A program made the translations under genes and the position numbers. The notes beneath the pieces are model-generated. The model saw nothing but the letters and a program-made list of their open reading frames with translations. It was not told the origin of the DNA and did not search any database. A DNA stretch of 64,000 bases. Origin: Whitmania pigra. Lineage: Eukaryota; Annelida; Clitellata; Hirudinida; Haemopidae. This document shows positions 29,901-41,959 of this stretch, in pieces; position 1 is the stretch's first letter; each line of letters begins with the position of its first letter. The DNA lies in NCBI GenBank assembly GCA_021613335.1, contig JAJTWR010000266.1:767501-831500 (forward strand), given 5' to 3'.

Positions 29901-29906
29901 TTTATT
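29901..29906 (-). terminator. Candidate polyadenylation signal for the THAP gene
   Basis: AATAAA on the minus strand about 330 bp after the THAP stop codon. A second copy lies at 29884-29889. Confidence 0.45.
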
Positions 29907-30235
29907 CAAAAACAAGGTTGGGCCAGTTCATTTGGTTAGTTCGTTTGAAGCGAATCGTCTGGAATTCAAGTAACAACGAGGTACATCTCTTATGAGGAGT
30001 TCATCTTCTGAAGGATCAAAATTCTTACATCCGAGACGACAATGACAATGACAAACCAAAGTCGCTCGCAATTGCAACGACGAAATCGATCGCAAAAACA
30101 TACAACTCGGAAGAATTCCATCCGCGCTAGAAGTGCTTAAAAATGTCAAAAACAAGTAAACTGAAGAAGCTCGCATTACCCTTTTTTTCCGCTGCAAGTT
30201 AGTTGCAAGACCGACTCGTCGAGATACGAGATCTT

Positions 30236-30895
30236 TCAGTCTTGAGACCTCGGTCGAGAAATGGACAAGTCGAGAGGCTCAGTTTGGATCCACTGGTCGT
30301 ATTCCGGCTCCTCCCTTTTCAAATAGAACGAATTCGAATGTTCGCTACTGCCACGCTCCTGACGACTGGACGACAATTCTTGCAAGGCGTTCAGGGTCTT
30401 CATTGACAGGTCGGTCGGTTCGTCGGGGTACATGTCCTGGTCTACGATGAAGCTGATTTGACTCTCTGATCTCGGAGGAGAACTGGTCGAGGCTCGATGA
30501 AGGCTTTCGGCGTCATCGATTCGACTCTTGCTATCCATCTCGTAGTTGCTCGCCCCGGAACCGTAAGCCGCGCTGCCGTGCGGCATGTCAGGAAAAATGG
30601 ACGGTATGGCTCCTTTTCGCAGATACCTCTTGGCCAGTTTTCTGTCCTTGTGCTGTCTCTGACGGGAAACGTTGGTATCTGCAGAGTGCTCGATCAAATC
30701 GCTCGGTTGAAAGTGAGAAGAACAGAGTCTGGAATGTTTCGACGGTACGAAATTCTGCCTCCGAATGGCTTTCACCCACTTCTCGCAAAGTTCCTGATCG
30801 TCGAGAGGGAAGGCGTGCATGGAAACATTTTTATCGCTGTATTTTCCTTTCAAAGCGCCGTTGGCACATCCGATTATGACGCAGCCGTTAACCAT
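30236..30895 (-). CDS. THAP-domain zinc-finger protein with two PxDLS motifs, probable repressor
   Basis: A single-exon frame of 219 codons; the ATG sits in a good context (caacATGG). Residues 1-101 form a THAP domain, a C2CH zinc-binding DNA-binding fold. Visible are Cys5 and Cys10, the Phe-Pro pair 29-30, Trp40, Cys58-x2-His61 and the closing AIPSIF at 96-101, the counterpart of AVPTIF. The rest is Ser-rich and low in complexity. It carries PTDLS (160-164) and PLDLS (207-211), both matching the PxDLS motif that binds the CtBP corepressor, and LKRE at 192-195, a SUMO consensus followed by acidic residues. A nuclear sequence-specific repressor is inferred. No transposase-like region follows, so this is a host-type THAP protein rather than a P-element relative. 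The orthologue is not assigned. Confidence 0.88.
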   Translation of the reverse strand: MVNGCVIIGCANGALKGKYSDKNVSMHAFPLDDQELCEKWVKAIRRQNFVPSKHSRLCSSHFQPSDLIEHSADTNVSRQRQHKDRKLAKRYLRKGAIPSIFPDMPHGSAAYGSGASNYEMDSKSRIDDAESLHRASTSSPPRSESQISFIVDQDMYPDEPTDLSMKTLNALQELSSSRQERGSSEHSNSFYLKREEPEYDQWIQTEPLDLSISRPRSQD

Positions 30896-31000
30896 GTTGT
30901 TGTTTAATAATTATCGCCTACCAAAAAACCGACAACACCAGCAGCAGCAACGACGACAACAACAACAACGACGACGAAGGAAGCGAAAAATAAATAAAAG
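30896..31000 (-). promoter_or_regulatory. Immediate upstream region of the THAP gene
   Basis: Just upstream of the start codon lies a CAA/CAG/CGA-rich triplet tract (about 30938-30980 on the plus strand), likely in the 5' UTR or promoter. No TATA box is evident. Confidence 0.3.
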
Positions 31001-31029
31001 TAATATTCTGAATTATCGCTATTAATCAG

Positions 31030-33090
31030 ACTCGCTACGACTCCTTATAGGAAATTGTCCAGTGTTGCTGTAATCCACGCGAGCTATCTAAACCGATAAA
31101 CACATCACATGGCCCATACCAGCTTATAAATTGTTTGACTCTCAATGAGCTCGTGTTAGCTGGTTAGTTAACTAGCCAAGCTACTCGGCTACCATCAATA
31201 GTCCAGAAGTTATCGAGGTACTTTGGCCTACTTGATGTGCAAGGCCCCTAACTGGTAGCTAGGACTAACTTCTGGCGTACTGCCTACTGTGTATACAGTA
31301 TTAGTAAATAAATTAGTATAAACAAGTCAGAATCGAAATGATAGGACGATTTAAAGAAGACAGATGTATGCCCATGTAAAGCTATCCTATTCGGGAGTTT
31401 TCGAGAGCTATTTGAAACTACAGTTTCCCTAATCGTCGGAAATATCGCAAGCAGTAGAAGCGTTTTCTAGTGGCATGAAAAATTTGCAAGTTATTTCGTG
31501 TTAAATGCAGGCGAACCGACATAGGGCTCTTCCCCCTTCTCTCGTGTCGACTAACTCGATTACTTGTTTAATATGCAAATTAACCCTCAGTTAGACGCCC
31601 TATTCTAATGATCTGCATGTATACACGCTACCAAATCCATTCTGAACACTGCCTTTCATTCCCCTACTATTGAATATGCATAAGTGGCGATTTTAATATT
31701 CATATTCGACTAGCCGCCTGTACGAATTTAGAACGTACTGATACGGTTCGTTTGGGATACAATGGACCGGCCAGTAGTCCCAATCAGGTACCTCTGCGGT
31801 TTGCCAACAAATTCCCGCGGTATGCGTCCTTGAGGGTTGGACTGACAAAAGTCTCGTTGTTGTACATCATCCGAGCCTATTGTCACAATGGGTTTTCATA
31901 AACGAAGATGATTCCGAGGCCTGTAGGCTCTCGATGATAATAACGCGTTTAGTATTATTTGCATACGATTAAATATGCATGAATGTCGATCACATGGCTT
32001 GCCTCCATCCATTCTCATTGGCCGTTCTCGAAATTACAAATTAAAACACAACAGCTTCCTGCTGAAAGGTGCTTAATGAGCTCGGGAAAAGGCTTAAGTG
32101 AAGAACGCGAGCCGGGAACAGATTATTATTAATATTATTATTATTATTATTATTATTATTATGCCACTTATGCACGGATCGTCAGTGAATTTAGCTTCGG
32201 CCAGAGCAAACAGTCGGCTCTGCTTCCCAAACATTGGCCGACAAATAGCAGTCCGCATAGCGATCGTAAATTATATAATCATTTGAATAAATACGTGGGC
32301 AGTTTGCTGTTTGCAGTTTGCTGCGGTACGGTACGAGTTGGGACTCATTCCGACTTCGAAATAAGTGCTTCTCGCGGCAAAGTCCTTGAAACGTAGACCC
32401 ACGCTAGAGGCAGAGGTCAAGCGTTTAGGTGCTACTCTGCTTTTGCAGAAGGTTCGTAAATGTCTGCACTTTGAATGGATTTTCGTCGTTTAGAATTCTA
32501 AATATCTTAATCATTAGATTTTAATTGATATTTCTGATCCACATAGTCTAATTTCATTTTTTCCACAAAAGACAATCTGAAGAAAAACTGTAAACTAGAA
32601 GATGCCATGGGCATTCTATCTGTCATTACCTTCCTTGGAAGGAATTTGTATTTAGAAAATCATAACATAATTTCATAACATTTCATGAACTTTCAAACTA
32701 CAATGCACCAAAGGTGGTACAACCACTTTTACAGCCACTTAACTCTGCATGACAGAGGCAAATTTAGCAGAGAAAAAGTCAGGCAATTAGTCTAAATGAA
32801 CACTTTTGCCTGTAAGTGACAATCCTTTAGACGTCTCAGAAACATTTTCAGGACGACCAACAAAGTTCAAGCGAACTATTTGGGTCCAAGAATCCTTAAG
32901 TTACACAGGCTCTCTGGGATTCCAATTTAAGTACTCAATGTCTCACTAATGAACTCAGCACAAGTTCAATCATAAATATCAGCATAAATTCCCCTTTAAC
33001 TTTGGCTTTAGCTAATATTCAAACTCAAAGCACTGAACTCTATTCTAAATTGAGCTGAAGAGTAATAAAAATGTGACAAAGTTTAGAAAA
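31030..33090. other. Repeat-poor intergenic region with POU/octamer-like sites
   Basis: Moderate GC and nearly free of simple repeats apart from a short ATT tract at 32125-32162. Octamer-type sites occur at 31573-31580 (ATGCAAAT), 31673-31683, 31695-31704, 31957-31964 (ATTTGCAT) and 31971-31984. The region lies upstream of the THAP gene. No coding exon seen. Confidence 0.4.
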
Positions 33091-33095
33091 ATAGC

Positions 33096-33101
33096 TTTAT
33101 T
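33096..33101 (-). terminator. Distant candidate polyadenylation signal for the tetraspanin gene
   Basis: The first AATAAA I see on the minus strand beyond the tetraspanin stop, about 1.7 kb downstream. The interval is repeat-poor, which fits a long 3' UTR, but variant signals nearer the stop are possible. Confidence 0.2.
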
Positions 33102-34808
33102 TGTGACTCGAAGTTTTGAAGAACACGAAGGATTAGAAATATTCGATTGAAAAAACTAGATCTTAACACAAATGACTGGATACTTGGATGTTCGTAACTA
33201 CTTCATAAACATTCTATAACCATTTCACGAGTACTACAAAAGCATGATGAATTTTTGAACCTAAATTAAAAAAAACAGATGCCCGCTCCAACGACATAAT
33301 CTTTCGTTCATTCACAAGGTTTTATCATTAATACTGACACGATGCAACATTTACAAGTTAAACATTGTGCACGAAATCCATCTAGCCGATGGAATTCCTT
33401 AAGGTGCAAACTATTTCTCGACCTCAAAAAGGCAGGAATTGCCGGGTACCCGTAGAGGGAACCACATCGTGGGAAGAAAGTGTCAAGATTCTCGTAACCT
33501 TGTGAGCTTGTGAGGGGCAGAATTTAAAACTGGCAAGGATATACATTATTTATAACGAGATGAAAACTAGAGGATTTCAGAGATGATGAAATCAAACCAA
33601 AAAATAAAAATAAAGAAATAAATAAGTTATATACCAATGAATTGAAATACCACACGAACTTCAAAAGATACTTTCAAGCCAAAACTGACTAAACTTTCAT
33701 TTGACGTGATGACAGACTGTGAAATTGGATCAAAAAATTAACTAAAAATAAAACATTGTAACAACAAATAACGACTGGTCCTTCGTTCAAAAGACAAGAA
33801 TCACAAATAAACAAAAAACGTGTTCACGAAAAAGAAACTGTCTTACGAAGCCACAAACGTAAGCCGTACCCGGTACCAGTACCACGACGAACATTATTAC
33901 GCAACAATACTCAGAGGTCTGCCCAATAATGGAAATTTCTTTGATATTCAAAAATTCAGGCCGTCTAAAATACTGCTTTCGGGTAACTGACACGTAGGAA
34001 ACTTAGTGCGTTGATGTTGAAAACGACGAGCTTTAGTTTTTACCATTGGCTAGATATTTTGTAGTTGTAAATAAAATGTAGATTGCTAAAAGTTAGCTAA
34101 TACTATGGACAGTAATTTATGAACTGAAAACTGATTCTTAAGGAAACAAAATTATTCACGATGAAAGTTAAAAATCTATCAGTATTGCATCATGAAATAC
34201 ATTTCTGCAACAACAATAACAACAATCACCATACCATACATGTCGCATAAACGTCACACAAACACTATGACGGGCTGGCGGATAGTCACAGCCGGTACAT
34301 GTAACAAGTATTGTAAATCATGATAGGTGTGGAACAGAACATTAATTCAAAAAGTCTAAATGATGATCCAAGTGTGATTAAGATGATCATCATTCTCATG
34401 AGGAAAGACTAATAACTAATGAAATAACTAACAAATAATCAACTGACCAGCAAATAATGAAATCGCTACAAAAAAATCAATCAACGTTCAATGCACGTAG
34501 ATTCATAGAGAGCCTTAAAATTGGACCAAATACGTCTTTATCACCTTAGCATCGGCAACCCCTTATGCGTTATCGTTTCGAACAGCTTTAAATGAATGAA
34601 ATTTGACATCCTCCGACCCAGAATTCAAAACACGAAGCAAGTTCCGATGCACAGAAATGCAACAAATGGACGAAAAACAGAGCGACGTTAGAAGCGACTT
34701 CAGTGATAAAACCACGCACACGTGGGAGGAAAAGTTCATCGTTCTGTTAAAGAAAACTTAAAAGTCAAAACCAAAAAAAAATCTTCTCACTATGGCAGGA
34801 AAACACTT

Positions 34809-37167
34809 TCATATTTCAGTCCACTTGGCCTTCTGTGCAAATATGTCGCTTCTGAGGTTCTGGGCAAAACAGATGCCCAGAATTTGGACGAGGGCCAATC
34901 CTACGAAAACTCCGGCCACTGGTATGAGGTTGTGATTCACCCAGACTTCCCCCTGGTCGATGCAGCCCGTGGTATAGATGATGTCGCTGGGATCCTTTTG
35001 CTGCGAGCCAATGACAGTGATTTGTGAGTCCAATGATTGACAAGTGAATTGATTGACAAGTTAATCGATTGGACGGGCCAATAGTAATGCCTCCAGAAGA
35101 ATCTAGGGCGTGCTACCGCAGTGCATGGGATTTGAATTAACGGGAGCAATGCTCCGATGGAGAGTATTACATTAGTTTTGTAAAATGGGTTTAATCAACT
35201 AAATAAATAAGTTAGAAGGTTTACCAGATTCATTTAGCCACGTAAAGAACTTAAATTAAATAAATAAAGCTAGAATGTTTTGCTCCATTTTTATTGCAGC
35301 CTGTGTATTGTAGCATGCTTGAAACATTAACAGTAATTAATATTTAAAGATGACCTAGTAACAAAGCTGAGGAAATAGAGAAGAAAAATGAAATACCAAA
35401 AGACAAAAGTCCTTACTTAACGAGCACATGTTAGATATTGCTACTAAGCAATTGCACGTATAGGCAATAACAATCATTTTAATATTACAATTTGAATATA
35501 CTACATTCATAACTGACCTTTCTAGCATCATAGCCACATTGCCAGTTCTTAATGATGTCCTGGTAAAACATTCAATCCATGAATAATTAGTGAATAAGTA
35601 ATTAATGAATAATTAACTAGCCATCAGGATTATTAACCAATCCTCATTAAGCTCTAAGTTTGTAAAAGATATGTAGGCGTGGTCCGTAGAAGCAGCAAAA
35701 CACTTATTCGTGAATATCACGAACTAGGTACAACAGATGACATGCTTAGCATCTATAATTTATATCTAACTATAATTATAAAATAATTATAAATTACGTC
35801 GATGCATTGGTAAATCGTGCCCGATGACATCTGCTCGGAAATGGACTGCCCATTATTCTAAAACCACTTTGCCACATTCCAATTGCGAAACATTCGCATT
35901 CCACATTACGTCACAATGATCGGCACCGGCATGTCACCGACGACTTATGGCCGGCCATAAAACTAATATCCAGAAGGGCACTTACAAACTAATAGTAACA
36001 GAACTTAATTAACATAATCCAAGCCGTAAAGTCATTAACTGCAAATGTCGCCAGACCGTGCCAAGCTGACCAATCGAAGGACTCACATTGGGATTGGGCT
36101 TGCAACAGGAGAATGGAACGCCACAAGCTTCCCTGCTGGGGGAGGAGCAATTGAAATAAATATTCAAATCCCAGTCTTTGAAACCCTCCACTCCACAACA
36201 CTTCAGCTGAAATCAATTGGTCGGCAAAAGTTAAGGAACAAATCAAACAACTTATCAAAACAAACGAAAAGACTCATTAATAGTGAAAGTAACACAAAAT
36301 AACGGGCACCAATCGATAGTCTAATGCTTAAAAGCAGTAAATATGTAAATAAAAATGAACTACAGCTGTAATTATTAATTATAACGTTAATCAAAATATC
36401 TAAGAGTCACTTTGAAATGAATAATACTAAAAAACATCAGAATATTCTAGGGAATAATGTTTTATCAATGCAAACAAAAGCCATTTATTGAAAGTTAAAG
36501 AAACATTCATCTGTACTGATCACTCGTGCAAATATTACAAACATGCAATTGCTTAAACGTAACATGTGCCAAGAAATCTACAGTTCTCAGATGAAAAGGT
36601 GCCCCACCTCAACAACAGTCAACAGAAAGTACGACAATAAACATCAATTGATAAACATCAGGCTATCAACAATACATTTATTTATTTATTTATTTGATTA
36701 AAGTCCGTTGCATAATTAGTATCAACAATACATCACTGCCACTGCCATAAACATCCACGATTCAAGTATGGGCGGAGTCATGCAAATGAGGTTTTAAAAC
36801 AACGACCAACCCAATCTTCTTGGACCCAGTCGATGAGGTTTTGAAGATCGGGGTCATCTCTGTATTGGACGATCATCGTCTTTAGCTGAGATTTGACTTG
36901 CTCCTTGACCTGTCGATCCAGGTTGTTCGATTTAGCGATGGTAATGATGATGTGGAATCGATGATGTAAAGAGATAAAGATAATGAGTTGGTTGATGGAC
37001 GAAGCTATGATTGATACCCTGCATGATAATTGTCGTACTACCACAATATTCACTTCAAACAAGCTGAGGAAATTTACTTGAAGCCAGTTACGAGTTTGTT
37101 TTGTTGGTGGACTGGAATGAAATTAATACTTCAACAATAAATACATCAACTTAAATATAACAATAAC

Positions 37168-37206
<39 letters not shown>

Positions 37207-39067
37207 GTAATATAATAACAATAATTATACCATTGTTAACAGAATCATATTTTGTTTCACATTTAGTTGAACAATGCCATCCTATCATAATACCAGTTTA
37301 TTCAACAAAAATAACAATACCTAAAATTACAATATTCCTTAGATAATTAAGTAAATAATTTCATTAGCCAATGACTTATAGATCAGACATTGTATGGATG
37401 AAAGCCAGGAAAAGAATCTGTTCAAGTACCACTTGCCAAATCAAACAAGTCCTTATGTTAACAATTCCATAAGAGGCAATGTAAATATGTAAATAAAAAT
37501 GTACAATCAATCAATCCTCACAATAATTAGTCATAAATAACAATAACACCATCAACAACAATAACAACAACAATGATAATAACATTATCAACAACAATAA
37601 TAATGGTGAGAATAATTTTTAAAAAGTTAGTTACTGCCACCAAATTTATTTTTAAACCCTCAAAAAATGTCGAGTCTAACCCAGTCCTTATAGACGAAGA
37701 TGATGATGCCGACAGCCAACTCGCAGAAGAATATTATGCCCACGGATACGCAGTACTGCACGATCAAATAATTAATATTATTACTAATAATAATTAATTG
37801 ATAATAATAAGTTAATTAATTGATGATAATAAGTTATTTAATTCATGATTATAAGTCATTTAGTACATTCATCAAGCACAAATAATGAAAACTAATGCTA
37901 AACAGTACTATCATCATCATCATCATCATCATCATGTTGTCGTAAAAATTATCTGTTGCCTCCTTGCCATTGAAGTTCTGAACTTTAACCTGTTTTTAGA
38001 TAGTTGTTTTGAGTTCTATTAAAAGTTATTCTGAATTGGTGGTTCTGGGTTTTTCTCCTTTGGAGTTTGAATACAGTTTTCAAACTTACAAATGCAAACA
38101 TTTTCCATAAAAAAATATATTAAGCATAAATAGACCCTTATCATCATCTCATATTTTTATAATTATTAAAGACATATATTAATAACATTATAATTATTAT
38201 TATTACAATTATCCACTATTATTGCTAATTAATTAATTAATTAAACCACACAATTAGACAATCATTACACTCACAATGAGCAGCAAAAAGGTGTTTTCTC
38301 TGAGTGCCCCTATGCACCCCGTGAAACCGATGATGAAGATGAGGAGTCCTGCAATTATGAGGATGAGGGCAGGGTCGAGAGGAATCTGGGAAAGCTTGCC
38401 CAGATTTTGGAACATGTCCTTCTCGGTCCAAGCCCAGAGGCCCACGGCCAGCATCATGCCCCCCAATAACTGAAAACGGGAAGACGGGTAGATGTAATAT
38501 TAGAATACCACAATGAATTTTGTTGTTGATTTATTAAATAGACTAAATTAATTCTGATTTTCAATGTTTAATACCCTTTATCATGAGTTGATATTCTCTC
38601 AAAGCTTAAGTTAATATCCCCGGCCGATATATATTAATATGTAATCATTTCTTCGTTAATTGAAATTAACAAATTTTCAGTTTCGGAGCTTCTTTAATTT
38701 TAATTCTTAGCTTAATTTATAACAACTAATATTTTTGTCATAGAATAGCATTCAATAAAGCATTTAAATAATAATTTAAAAATTTTGTACGTAAATATCA
38801 TTATTCATTTCAAAAACAAAAATCAATGTACAAGGAAATGTTTTAAATCCATACAACATTCATTGCATAGTAAATGTGAGACCTCATAAAGAATATTATA
38901 AAATATCAATAGAAACTTAAAATGATTTGGTGAACAATTTAATGTCATAAGAAATATTTCTTAAATTAAGAAACATGACTTACCCAAAAGACAACATTGA
39001 ATCCAAATACCAGATACTTTATGACAGAACTAACTTCAGATCTGTCTCTTCTAGACCTTGTTGCCAT
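34809..39067 (-). CDS. TSPAN5/14/17-like: TspanC8 tetraspanin (TSPAN5/14/17 clade)
   Basis: Seven exons on the minus strand, all joining in phase 0: 39067-38984, 38469-38275, 37755-37681, 36909-36811, 36206-36087, 35559-35518 and 35000-34809 (TGA). They encode 268 residues, the length of human TSPAN5. Four membrane segments are visible: about 13-40, 64-92, 95-117 and 230-254. The large extracellular loop has CCG at 154-156 and eight cysteines (154, 155, 171, 179, 185, 186, 199, 218), which defines the TspanC8 group. Family landmarks include GCIGALRENTFLL, YRDDPDLQNLID, LNIYFNC, CGVPFSCC and QCGYDAR. Asn170 is in an N-C-S sequon. TspanC8 proteins escort the metalloprotease ADAM10 out of the ER and direct its cleavage of Notch and other substrates at the plasma membrane. 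Introns are 514-771 bp. Two donors have T at +3 (gttaga, gttggt). A competing acceptor 6 bp into exon 5 would drop Leu152-Lys153. Which of the three vertebrate paralogues it matches best is not decided. Confidence 0.93.
36664..36733 (-). mobile_element. Short (AAAT)-tailed retroinsertion, copy C, in a tetraspanin intron
   Basis: A 42-bp insert (36678-36719) reads on the minus strand CTAATTATGCAACGGACTTT, then AATCAAATAAA and an AAAT-type tail. It is flanked by perfect 14-bp target-site duplications, TATCAACAATACAT at 36664-36677 and 36720-36733. It lies in the intron between tetraspanin exons 4 and 5. The core TGCAACGGA...AATCAAAT is shared with two more copies at 49.4 and 58.3 kb. Confidence 0.85.
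37170..37206 (+). repeat. Short (AAT)n array in a tetraspanin intron
   Basis: About 37 bp of AAT in the intron between exons 3 and 4. Confidence 0.9.
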
Positions 39068-40189
39068 TACTAGTCTCGACTTGTTAAAACTGAAAAGTTG
39101 ATAAATTAACAAATAATTGATAAATTCTCATCAACAAACAAATTATTCAGTTTAATGTACAAAGTATAAATTAATTTGAACATAACAGTTTTCACTGTCG
39201 TTTCAAATGCTTTGACATAACAAGGAAATGAATATTGTATTATCCTTTGTTTTCCATCATCGCAATTAAGCGTTTAACAATCTTCACCTTTCATATAACT
39301 CTAAATAAAAAATGTTTCGTAAATCCAATATGCGTCCAACTATCTATCAAGCCATAAAAATCGTAGATCTCCTCAAAAAATTCCCAAACAAAATATTGGC
39401 GACCACTTTCAGTGATAAAAGAAGCACCGCGCATCTAAAAATGAATTTCTCGATTTATATTTGAATAATTGATTTTAATGTTTTAATAAATTTGATATTT
39501 TGATAATTAACCAGGAACGTCATTTTGGGTGAGAGGCAGGAAGTAAAACGGCCTTCCTGACTTTTGGCTAGATGCAATAAAAAAGTCATTTTCTCAAGTT
39601 ATGCGACGATTTGCAACCTCCCTCTAAAAAGTTGAACTAACGTCCTTGTAATTAACCATAAAATTGGTTTCCGTTCCTCTCAGCGATACCAGTACAAAGT
39701 TTAGGCATGGTCGGCCTTTGTCAGTACCCATTTGTCTTGTGACCTCTACCAACCAGAAAAAAAATTTGTTTTAATTGTTATTGGTTGAATGGTGGCCAAT
39801 CCAGTCATGACTTTCTGAAAACAAATTAACTTTCTGGTCATAATTAAATGCATTTCATCTCAAACTTAAGCCTCAGTTTGAACTACTTGTTTGTACTACC
39901 ACCAAACATGTCAATCTTTGACTATGTCAGGAATCTTCAAAACAGCTCCATAAATATATTTAAAAAAGTGCTTTGTTTCAAAACTTATTCTTAAAGTCGC
40001 CACAACTCAACATCCATCTACCAGCATGGACCTTAACGAACCTTACAAAGCTTGTTCCTCGCCCTCAATAAAAATCCCTATTAACAGAAAATCCTCACTT
40101 CAATGGTTTTCAAATTTTACCCAACTTATAAAAAATGTTTGATTGTCTAAATGGTTAGTTAGAAGCCAGTCAGTGCACTTCAACAACAT
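39068..40189. other. Intergenic region between UQCC4 and the tetraspanin gene
   Basis: About 1.1 kb of AT-rich, repeat-poor sequence. It should hold the tetraspanin 5' UTR and promoter. No TATA box or coding exon stands out. Confidence 0.5.
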
Positions 40190-40195
40190 TTTATT
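40190..40195 (-). terminator. Polyadenylation signal for UQCC4
   Basis: AATAAA on the minus strand 43 bp after the UQCC4 stop codon, giving a very short 3' UTR. Confidence 0.6.
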
Positions 40196-40238
40196 TAACA
40201 AACATTTTCCATGATCCACCGATAAAATCTCTTTTGAT

Positions 40239-41037
40239 TCAATCTGACTGCTTTTTGACGATATGAAATTTAGAATCGCTCTTTTTCGCGAGGTCTTGGA
40301 TGTCTTCTACGGTACTCCTTTGAGCCTTTTCCGTATGCTCCTTGAGACCGGGAATCCTTTCGAAAATCGATTTTCCCATCTCTTCGTCCCAGTCGTTCTC
40401 CTCGCGAAAAACGCAGAAGTACAGCAGGAAAGCGGAGATGCTAAACAGGATGCAGTAAGGTTGATACCAAGGAGGTGGTACTTTCCTTACCACGAAGGTA
40501 TCCAAAGGTCTGTGCTCACTAGCTTTGCTGGTGCTGAATTTGACTGGCTTGTCATCTTCAAATTTTTCCTCGTCTTCTGTTTTGATTTCTTTGCCTGAAG
40601 AAGCCATTCTTCTAGAGCTTATCAGAGACATTATTTTGGGAGATAAATTTCTTGTTGCAGCCAACCTGCAGTAACAATTAACAAGTAAATTAAGTTTTCA
40701 CATAAATTCAAAGAAAGATCTCGAAAATGAAAGACTGTTCATAATTTGGCTATTATTCAAAACATATGTTCTACAATTACATGTATGTAGCAGTAATCTA
40801 TATAACGTATTTATTACAAAAGTCAGTTTCATCACAAAAAATACATTTAAAAAATTCCGTCAGAGATCCAACTTTAAATTCATTTTAATTTACTATTTAA
40901 TATTAAAATTAATTTTCATAAGAAACAATGTCACAAACAATGACATTCCCTTCGAGTTTTGGTGATAATTTATGTAGTTAGGATCTTTATAAAACCATTT
41001 ACCTGGGCACGCATTTTATAGAATTAATGATATTCAT
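40239..41037 (-). CDS. UQCC4: UQCC4 (CCSMST1) mitochondrial complex III assembly factor
   Basis: Two exons on the minus strand: 41037-41003 (ATG, 11 codons plus AG, donor GTAAAT) and 40665-40239 (acceptor TACTGCAG). The junction restores an Arg codon, giving 153 residues; the human protein is about 132. The N-terminus is basic and free of acidic residues for about 35 residues, as in a mitochondrial presequence. The family motif PVKFSTSKA (about 52-60, human PIEFSSSKA) is followed by HRP, a Pro-Trp pair, one membrane segment (about 78-98) and the FREEND stretch matching human YLREES. UQCC4 is an inner-membrane protein that helps build ubiquinol-cytochrome c reductase. The frame is open upstream of the chosen ATG; that ATG gives the compact presequence. 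The intron is 337 bp. The gene lies head-to-tail with the tetraspanin gene. Confidence 0.87.
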
Positions 41038-41918
41038 CTCAGAAACGTTTAGAAATTCAGAAAATAAAATAAAAAACTGAACGCCTTTCGAGCCGATCTC
41101 ACATGCAACCTCAAAGATGTTTTGATAAAAAGTAAACACCGCTAATGTCGAATTTATTGGAATGGTCAAAATTATTTTACACTTTGATATTTTACCAAAA
41201 AAATAAAATTTTAAATTATGACAACAATAATTTACTTTTAGTAAAATCGACAAGTACTCAAGGTAATCTAATCCGTGCCTGACAAATTTCGTCTGAATGC
41301 AACATGGTCAACATTTTATTTTACATTTAATCTCAATTTATTTTTTTTTTGACATTAAACAAAAATTTGTTAATGAAACTAAAACCTGAAAGCTATCTAA
41401 ATATATTCTATGGAAAAGAGATATGTCCGGCCTGAGCCAAAAAAAACCTGAGTTATCATCATAATGACTTTATCCACAGTCCTTAGCACTGGAAGCGTTT
41501 CGGTTTTTTGTCAATGGGGGAAGGGTGGGAGATCCTCATAAAACGTGAGGAAATGAACTTTTTTTGCGTCGTCCAAAGTCCCCCTCCTCCCCCAAAAAAT
41601 AGCGTTCTACTCCAAGATATTGAACGAGTAACTCAGTGAAATAATAATTTTTAATAAATAAACAAAGTCATCCTTGAGTTGACTTGTGCTTACCAAATGC
41701 ACAGCTCACCACGAAACTTCGTGATATTAACAAACTGCCGCCAAGGTCAGTTGGTACGAAAACAACATGGTTATGTTCGAATTGATATGTACCACCCACC
41801 GTTTATTTTTAGACATCTCGAAAATATTTATTACCATGTTATGCTTGTGGATTATCTTCCGCTGAATTAACATGATGTCGTGAATATCCAAGGATTGCGC
41901 AACTAAATTTATGCATAG

Positions 41919-41956
41919 CGTCAAAGGCGCTTGGCCATTTATATAGCGCCTATTCC
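41919..41956 (+). repeat. Dispersed TATAGCGC-family repeat, copy 2
   Basis: CGTCAAAGGCGCTTGGCCAT followed by TTATATAGCGCC aligns along its whole length with 51838-51875, with about ten differences or gaps. Confidence 0.6.
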
Positions 41957-41959
41957 CGA

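Noticed and set aside
30497..30907. 136-codon plus-strand frame
   Set aside because: Antisense shadow of the THAP gene.
40263..40598. 111-codon plus-strand frame
   Set aside because: Antisense shadow of UQCC4 exon 2.
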